From contig CM056383.1 in NCBI GenBank assembly GCA_029718625.1, forward strand, positions 17,694,722-17,758,721: a DNA stretch of 64,000 nt, written 5' to 3'. Each line of letters starts with the position of its first letter. Within the stretch, counting starts at the first letter, position 1. The stretch comes from Synaphobranchus kaupii. Taxonomy: Eukaryota > Chordata > Actinopteri > Anguilliformes > Synaphobranchidae. The notes beneath the pieces are model-generated. The model did no database searches, was not told the DNA's origin, and saw only the letters and a program-made list of their open reading frames with translations. A program made the position numbers and the translations under genes. Positions 12,572-21,600 of the stretch are shown piece by piece.

Positions 12572-12631
12572 GTAGGATCGGTTCCCAGCATAAATACTTC
12601 ACCATGGATGGAGATGAAGAGGAGAATATGA
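12572..12631 (+). CDS. adarb1: adarb1 exon with canonical start (coding 12604-12631)
   Basis: The acceptor CTGTCCTATAG ends at 12571 and the donor GTGAGT begins at 12632. The canonical Met at 12604 gives MDGDEEENM and a split Ser codon completed by the next exon, matching the mammalian ADAR2 start MDIEDEENMS. Bases 12572-12603 are 5' UTR for the canonical form. They are also open and in frame with the upstream R-domain exon, so they can be coding in the long form. Confidence 0.9.
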   Translation, partial: VGSVPSINTSPWMEMKRRI

Positions 12632-15600
12632 GTGAGTACCTTTCCTCCTCTCTTCTCCTCTGTTCTCCTCTGCTTTTTTCTTCTCTGCTGTTCTCACCTC
12701 ATCTCTGCTCTACTTTCCTTCCTGCTCTCCTGTTCTCTTTACTGAAAAATGGTGAAGTATTGCCTAAATAAACAGGACATGTTAGGCATTTTCTTTAGTG
12801 AGTTATTCTTGACTTATTGGTCACCTTTTAAAACTCATCTGAAGCACAAGTTAAATTGACATGTTTTTTCTTGAATGTAAAAGCAGAACTGGAGAAGTAA
12901 TTAAGGTAGATCCATAATTATAATGTCTCAGTGTGTTCACTCCAAAGATGCGCATTAGACTACTGCACACATCACATGTTTTCTTAACATTATCAAGGCG
13001 CAACGAAGATGTGCTAAGCTCTGTGTCTCGCAGGTTCAAGCAGCGCTGATGTTAAGGAAAACTGCAATCTGGACAATGTTTCGTCCAAAGAAGGTGGGGG
13101 TGCGGCAGTCAAGCTCCCCAACGGCAGTGGAGGTGGGGGCAGGAAGCGCCCCCTGGAGGAGGGAAACAATGAGCACGCCCACTCCAAGTTCCGTCCCAAA
13201 AAACGCAAGAAAATGCCGGGGCCAATTCTGCCCAAGAACGCCTTGATGCAGCTGAACGAGATCAAACCGGGCCTGCAGTACAAACTGCTGTCGCAGACGG
13301 GCCCCGTGCACGCGCCCGTCTTCATCATGACCGTGGAGGTCAACGGGCAGCTGTTCGAGGGCTCGGGCCCCACCAAGAAGAAGGCCAAGCTGACGGCGGC
13401 GGAGAAGGCGCTGCGCTCATTCGTCCAGTTCCCCAACGCCTCCGAGGCGCACCTGGCCATGGGGCGAACACTGACGGTCAACACCGACTTCACCTCCGAC
13501 CAGGCCGACTTCCCAGACATGCTTTTCAACGGGTTTGAGACCCCGGCCCCACCCGAAGACTCCTTTTACCTGGGCTCCAACGGTAACGGGCCCTCGGGCT
13601 CGCCGGGGGAGCACCCACAGACCCCGGCGGGCGGAGCCTCCAGCCTGCCACAGTCCCCACTGGCCGCCCCATCCAGCGCGAAGAACCCCGTCATGATCCT
13701 CAACGAGCTGCGGCCGGGACTGAAGTATGACTTTGTGTCGGAGAGCGGCGAGAGTCACGCCAAGAACTTTGTCATGTCCGTCACAGTGGACACGCAGACC
13801 TTTGAGGGCTCCGGCCGAAACAAGAAGCTGGCCAAAGCCCGCGCGGCCCAGGCCGCTCTTTCTGCCCTCTTCAACATGCAGCTGGACCAGACCCCCTCCC
13901 GTCAGCCAATCCCCCGCGAGGGCCTGCAGCTGCACCTCCCGCAAGTAAGAGCCGTGGCCCAGACTTCACCCACCTGCCATGCAGGCCACACCCACACCCC
14001 AGTAGCCAACTCTAAACACCATGTGCCTCTGCGGGAAGGAGGATTGCATTATGGGCACAATTAGCATAGTTACAACAAGACTTTTGCCCCCTCCATTAAA
14101 TGTGGGTTTAAGTGCCAGAATTTTTAATGAAATTAAATATTTATAGATGTGACTGCTCTGTTATAGACAGAGAAGCTGCCTATTGCCAAATGAGATTCAG
14201 GCTGTTTGAGATAAATAATAATAATAATAATACATTATATTTATATAGCGCTTTTCAAGGTACTCAAAGTCGCTTTACACACAGGATCAAACAAAGTTTA
14301 TTAGAACAATATAAAAGATTTTAAAATAGAGAAGTAAAGAAAAAAGGGAACTAGAAGGGAGGGGTAGAAAAGGTTAGTTATTAAAAGGAATGGTGAAAAG
14401 ATGGGTTTTGAGGGCTTTTTTAAAGGATGGCAGAGTGTCTACCTTTCGGATGTGGCTGGGGAGAGCGTTCCAGAGGGAGGGGGCAGCTGCAGCGAAGGCC
14501 CTGTCACCCCAGGTCCGGTGCTTTGACCTGATGGTTTGGAGTAAGTTAGCATCAGCGGACCTGAGGTGACGGGTAGGGGTGTGGTGTTGGAGGAGGTCAG
14601 AGAGGTAGGGGGGGGCCAGGTTGTTGATGGCTTTGAAGGTGATGAGTAGTAACTTGAAATCTATCCTGTATTTGATAGGGGTGGGCGATACTGCAAAATT
14701 TGGTATCGATCCGATACCAAGTAAATACAGGGCTAGTATTGCCGATACCGATACCGATACAATACTTTTTACCAGTAGCGAATGCTGGGTTTACAACTTT
14801 GGCCCTCTGCCAGGGTCCAGCGCCTTTCTCCTGTTTTCTGCGCACCAGTCAACAAGTGATTCTCTCTCTCTCTCCCTGTATGTATACATACCCGCATCCG
14901 TCAGACTTAACCAAATAGTTACACCACTCTCCCACCTCGCATAGCCACCTTTCTCTCTCTCTGTGTGTGAGTGTGCGTGCTCGTCTCGCTCGCTCTATCA
15001 CAACGGACACGTGTATAAATGTAGTTTTATTTTGAAATTTGTTTTATTTCGAAAATTGAACGGATGCTCTATGCTGCTTCTTGCGCTTGACTTCCTGTCT
15101 GGTGCGACCAGCCAGCGCGCTGCTGAACTCACAGCATAATAATGAGCAGGCAGGGAAGGAGGGGGGGAGGAGCAAAGTGAGCATGAGCGAAGTGAGAGAG
15201 GAGCGGTGTTTGCACAACCACTAGGATGTAACGGGAGTTGTGTACTGAACGTAGAGAAGAGAAACTGAAACTTAAGTATCGATCTCATCACGCAAGTATT
15301 GATCAATACCGATACCAACGTTGGTATCAATACTATCGATATTTTGGATCGATCCGCCCACCACTAGTATTTGATTGGGAGCCAGTGGAGGTCATGGAGG
15401 ACAGGGGTGATGTGATCGGTGCGGTGGGTGGAGGTGAGCAGTCGGGCAGCGGAGTTTTGTACATATTGGAGCTTATTGAGGATTTTGTTTGATGAGCCAT
15501 ATAAGATGCTGTTACAGTAGTCGAGCCTGGATGTTATAAAGGCATGTGTCAGTGTTTCAGCAGCAGTCGGAGGCGGGCAATGTTCTTTAGGTGGAAAAAT

Positions 15601-18600
15601 TTTGTGATCTGGTTTACATGAGGGAGGAATGAGAGGGAGGGGTCGAGGATGATTCCAAGGTTGCGGACATGGGTGGAGGGGGTGACAATGAAGCCGTCGA
15701 TGTTAATTGAGAAGTCCTGGGTGGAGCGGGTGAGAGATTTTGGGCCAATGATGAGGATTTCTGATTTATTGCAGTTGAGTTTGAGAAAGTTCTTTTGCAT
15801 CCATGTTTTTACTTCAGTGAGGCAGGTGGTGAGGGTGGAATGCGTGGCTGCAGTGATGGACTTAGTGGTGAGGTATAATTGTGTGTCATCGGCGTAGCAG
15901 TGAAATTGGAGGCCATGACGGCGGAGGATCTGTCCAAGTGGTAGGATGTACAAAATGAAAAGAAGGGGACCAAGCACTGAGCCCTGGGGGAACACCGTGG
16001 GTGACTGGGGCAGTGGAGGATTTGCAGTTGTTGATGGAGATGAATTGGTGTCTGTCAGAGAGATATGATTTTAACCAGGAGAGGGCGGTGCCAGTTATAC
16101 CAAGGGAGAACTGGAGGCGTGTGATGAGGATGGAGTGGTTAATGTTGTCGAAAGCGGCGCTGAGGTCAAGGAGGATGAGGATTGAGAGGAAACCAGAGTC
16201 AGCAGAGAGGAGAATGTCATTGGTGACTTTTAACAGAGCAGTTTCTGTGCTGTGTCTGGAGCGGAAACCGGATTGGAAAGGTTCAAAGAGGTTATTGGAG
16301 TCCAGGTGAGATTTTAATTGGGAGGCGACAGTTTTTTCTAAAATTTTTGAAAGGAAGGGGAGGTTGGAGAAAGGCCGGTAGTTGTCAAGGGTGTTGGGGT
16401 CGAGTCCAGTTTTTTTCAGTATAGGGGTGACAGCAGCGAGCTTTAAGGCGGAGGGGATGTAGCCGGTGGATAAAGAGGAGTTTATGACTTTGGTAATAAG
16501 AGGAGAAAGTGAGGGGAGACTGGCCTTAACTAGGGTGGAGGGGATAGGGTCCAGGACACAGGTTGAGGTCTTCATGCCAATAATTATGGAGGATAGGTCA
16601 GGTGCAGTAATTTCAGAGAAGGATGTGAGTGGGTTATTGAAAGGTAGAGGGGAGATGGGTTCTGGACCAGAGATGGTGGTGGAGGAGGAGGTGGCCAGTT
16701 GGCTGTGTATTTTATCGATTTTTGTTTTAAAATGCGATAGGAATGAATCACATTTACTGATGGTGAAGGAACTGGAGATGGTGTCCATAGGTTTAAGGAG
16801 TTTGCTTATGGTAGAGAAAAGTGTCTTTAGGTTATTGCTGCCAGCTTGAATGATCTAGGAATAGTGAGAGGAGCGTGCACTGTTGAGGGCATCTTTATAT
16901 TGCTGTTGGTGTAGTTTGTAGGCATCTGAGTGAACAGTGAGACCAGTTCTATTGGCGAGCCGTTCCAATTGGCGGCCCTTGGATTTGAGGTGACGGAGCT
17001 GGTCAGTGTACCAGGGAGCAGAGTGAGTGAAGGAAACAGGCTTAGTTTTTATGGGAGCGAGTTGATTGAGACAGGAGGAGAGTGCATCATTGTAAATATT
17101 GACCAGGTCAGTGGAGGAAGCATTTTGGATGTGGGCGGAGTCAGAAATGTGTCAGCCAGTAGGGAGGAGAGGCAGGAGGGGTGGATAGACTTGAGATTCC
17201 GGAAAGTTATGGAGCGCTTCTGCTTGATGAGGGGGATGGGGATATTAATGTCCATGGTGATGGCCAAATCGTCAGAAATGGTAATATCAGAGCTGGTCAG
17301 GTTACTGATGATGATGCCGGAGGTGCAAACCAGATCCAGTTTGTGTCCTTTTTTGTGGGTGGGGAAGTCAACATGTTGGGTGATATTGAAAAGGTTTAGA
17401 ATGTCCAGGAGTTCAGTGGCGGTTTTGCAGTCAGTTGAGTCAACGTGTATGTTGATGTCACCCAGTAGCAAAACAGATGGTGAGATAGCACAGAGTTGTG
17501 TGAGGAATTCAGAGAAGTCAGAAAGGAATGCAGGGTTTGGTTTGGGGGGGCAGTAAATGACTGCAGTAACCAGGGGTTTAGATCCAGACAGTTTAAAAAC
17601 AAGGTGCTCAAATGAAGAGAGGGCAGGAATGGATATGGTGCTGGTTTTGATGTGTTGTTGATGTAATGTGGCTATTCCACCACCACGCCGGTCAAGGCGT
17701 GGTTTATCCATGTATGCATATCCGGGAGGTGTAGTTTGGTTGAGAGAGAAATATTCCAGGGGTTTTTGCCATGTTTCAGTGAGGCAGAGAAAGTCCCTTA
17801 TTGTTAAGGGATCGGGTATTGAACAGAGCAAACTTGAGGCATGGTTGATTTTGGACGGGCTGCGGTGCTCTGACCGAAGTTCGTAGGCAGGCAGAACGCA
17901 CGTGTAGATTGTTGTGGTGGTGACGTAGTGAAGCTGCGACAGTGCGCTCGTTTGACCACAGGGATGGGATGGAATAATCAGACCGCGAGTAAACATACTT
18001 TCGTCGAGAGCCTCGGTGGATATATCTGGGTCGATGTAACAGCCCGTGTTTTTTTATGGCTGTGATGCATGGTGAAGTGGTGTGACTTTTGAGTTCGAGG
18101 AGTTGCAGGATGGAGTATTTCAGCGTCATGCCAGATTCGGAAAATGATAGCCTGGAGTCACTCGCTGGTAGCCACGAACTTGTTAACCAGAGATGGAGAA
18201 GTGGCAGACACGACAGGATAGCCCACAGCATGGCAGGAGATCGGGGCTGAATGGGAGAGTTGTGCTGATCGTTGGAGGAAAAGGCAAACTGCAGGAGTGC
18301 AGGGAATCAAGGTAGGAGAGAGAGAGGAGGCAGTCTGGTCGACAAACAGCGAGAAGCTAGCTGCAAGCTAATAGCTGCTAACCACTAGCTAACTGAAGTG
18401 GCGACTAGCTGCCAGCTAACCGTAGAGGCAGCGGTCACAGCCAACAAGGGCTAACCGCAACAGGAACAGCTGTAGGGCTGTCCGGGGGAGACCTCACAAT
18501 AGCAGTGATGTCGCTGGGCAGAGACGGGAGTATGCGGCCCGCTGAACAGCAGGGAGCTGACTGCCAGTTACTGGCTGCTGGCTAGCTTGAAGGCTGCCAG

Positions 18601-21600
18601 CTAACCAGCTAACTAGAGGGAGAGCGGTCACAGCCAACACGGGCTAACCACGTCGGGACAGCTGAGGGGTTGTCCAGTAGCAGTAGTAGCATTGGGCAGT
18701 GGTAGAAGGGAGGATCCAGTAATCCGCAGCAAGGTCCAGAACTTTGCAGGAACGGTGCAGGTAAAACAGTTCGTACACGTAAGCCGGTGTTGCAGGAAAG
18801 TGCCATCCAATGTGTTAGAAAAGATGTAACAGAATAGCAATCCAGTGGTATCCAGGCGGGAGACAAAAATATGTACAAAGAAACTAGAAAGTAACGTTAG
18901 TTAAAATCGAAACAATAGAGCTTGCTGGAGGGCAAGAAAGAAACTAATCTAAACTCATATGGAGAAGCGGCGAACAAACAACGCCAGCGTCCTCACCACC
19001 CGGAAAGCATGGCTACAATAGTATCAATAGTGATACTATTGTACTCGCTTGTAGTATTTAACAGGATAGCGAAGTAGTTTTAAAGTTTTATGTACAGGAC
19101 ACAGAAGCCTTTTAGTTTCCCCTTTGACCTGAAGGCTCTATGCAGCATGGCGGCCATAAATTAAGCACCTTAAATTCTGCTACCTTTTCATTTTAAATGC
19201 ACTGTATGAAATATCTAAGATGGGCAGGATCAGTAAGGTTGTTAGGAGTCTCTAAGATGGGTGGGATCAGAAAGGTTTTTAGGAGTCTCTAAGATGGGCG
19301 GGATCAGTAAGGTTGTTAGGAGTCTCTAAGATGGTGGGATCAGTAAGGTTGTTAGGAGTCTGTAAGATGGGCCGGATCAGTAAGGCTTTTAGGAGTCTCT
19401 AAGATGGGCGGGATCAGTAAGGTTGTTAGGAGTCTGTAAGATGGGCCGGATCAGTAAGGCTTTTAGGAGTCTCTAAGATGGGCGGGATCGGTTGTTAGGA
19501 GTCTCTAAGATGGGCAGGATCAGTAATGTTGTTAGGAGTCTGTAAGATGGGCCGGATCAGTAAGGTTTTTAGGAATCTCTAAGATGGGCGGGATCAGTAA
19601 GGTTGTTAGGAGTCTCTAAGATGGGCGGGATCAGTAATGTTGTTAGGAGTCTGTAAGATGGGCCGGATCAGTAAGGTTTTTAGGAGTCTCTAAGATGGGC
19701 GGGATCAGTAAGGTTTTTAGGAATCTCTAAGATGGGCGGGATCAGTAAGGTTGTTAGGAGTCTCTAAGATGGGTGGGATCATTAAGGTTGTTAGGAGTCT
19801 TTAAGATGGGCGGGATCAGTAAGGCTTTTAGGAGTCTCTAAAATGGGCTGGATCAGTAATGTTGTTAGGAGTCTGTAAGATGGGCCGGATCAGTAAGGCT
19901 TTTAGGAGTCTCTAAGATGGGCGGGATCAGTAAGGTTGTTAGGAGTCTGTAAGATGGGCCGGATCAGTAAGGTTTTTAGGAGTCTCTAAGATGGGCGGGA
20001 TCATTAAGGTTTTTAGGAGTCTCTAAGATGGGTGGGATCAGTAAGGTTGTTAGGAGTCTTTAAGATGGGCGGGATCAGTAAGGCTTTTAGGAGTCTGTAA
20101 GATGGGCGGGATCAGTAAGGTTTTTAGGTGTCTCTAAGATGGGCGGGTTCAGTAAGGTCTCCTGTCTCAGGTTCTTGCAGATGCTGTGTCCCGGCTGGTG
20201 GTGGACAAGTTCAGCGAGCTGACTGATGGCTTCACATCGCCTCACGCACGACGGAAAGTTCTGGCTGGGGTAGTCATGACAACAGGTATGCAGCATTATG
20301 CCAATTGCGTTATCTTAATTAATTATGCTAATATAAAATATCTTATGAAATACTTCTTGAAGTATGGGGGGAAAAAAGTTGAAACTTTTTTTTTTTTTTT
20401 TTTTCCCAAAAGTATTTCTTGTTCTAAACTGAAAGCAAATAGTCAGTAGAAAATATGACGTGCAGTGTCGTGACGCAGGTGTCGGCCATGTTGACTCTTG
20501 CTCCTCTCCCTGCTGACACCTAGGCGCAGATGTGAAAGAAGCCCAGGTGATCTGCGTTTCCACGGGAACCAAGTGCATAAACGGGGAGTATATGAGTGAC
20601 CGCGGGCTCGCGCTGAACGACTGCCACGCAGAGATAATAGCGCGCCGGTCTCTCATCCGGTACCTGTACACTCAGCTGGAACTCCTCCTCAGGTGAGTCA
20701 CCTGTTAACATGCAACTGGAATCGTCAGAACACCCTGCTGGGCCCTTATGAGTTATAACCACATCAGCCATGTTTATCTCCCAGAACTAGAATCGGTAAC
20801 TGCGCCTCTTGAGTTATTGCCCAGACCTTTGCAAGTATAAGTGCAGCTGGAACACATGCACTTGTCTGGATGCCAATGACTATTCTGCACCCTACAGCCT
20901 AAAAAAATACTACAGAAGAGTAGAAAACGGGTGGAAAGTGAATGCAGTTTAGCTCAGTCGCTCCCTACACCTTTCCAAAGCCAAAGACATTCTGCCTAAT
21001 GTTGGTTAAGCTGTGCAAGCTCTGCTATATGTACAATGGGCTAAAGTGGCTGCAGCTTCTTAGGTTACAAGTACTCAGATTGCTGACTGATAGAAATTGT
21101 AAATCTTTAAATTCTTCACAATATTTCTTTAGTGGGTGCAGCCCAGAGGGTGTTTGCAGAGTGATGTGTTGTGGTGCATGCCTTAAGAATCCTCCCCATC
21201 TACCCCCTCTGTCTTGTAGCAGTAAGAAAGATGAACAGCAGAGGTCCATATTCAGCCGGTGTGACGGTCAAGGCTACAGGCTGAAAGACCACGTTCAGTT
21301 TCATCTGTACATCAGCACTTCGCCCTGCGGCGATGCTCGAATCTTCTCACCACATGAAGTGGGCGTGGAAGGTATGACAGCCCCTCCCCTTTACTGTCTC
21401 CACCCCTCTGTGAAGCCCCTCCCCTTTCCTGGTTCCACTAGCTGTGTGAAGCACCTCCCCTTTACTGTCATCCCTCCGCATGAAGCTCCTCCCCTTTCCT
21501 GCTTCCACCAGCTGTGTGAAGCTCCTCCCCTTTCCTGTCTCAACCCCTCTGCCTCTCTGGCCATTTCTGCCGCAGCTTGTCTGTTCATCACATTGCTGTA

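Larger units (their letters stand above)
14214..19010 (-). mobile_element. L2-type (Maui-like) LINE, antisense in adarb1 intron
   Basis: A near full-length non-LTR retrotransposon lies on the minus strand. The 5' part (about 18230-19010) is GC-rich with repeated CTAGC/GCTAAC words. The coding region gives an N-terminal segment and endonuclease (18231-17049) followed by reverse transcriptase (16788 to about 15560). The 3' end is a short tail with TATATAAATATAATG and (ATT)n at 14214-14235, typical of fish L2 elements. A 691-bp hAT-like element interrupts the 3' region at 14676-15366. Stops and frameshifts show it is inactive. Confidence 0.85.

Noticed and set aside
13014..13944. Long antisense frames opposite adarb1 exon 2 (up to 175 codons)
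   Set aside because: The exon is GC-rich and coding on the plus strand; the minus frames are shadows without domain similarity.
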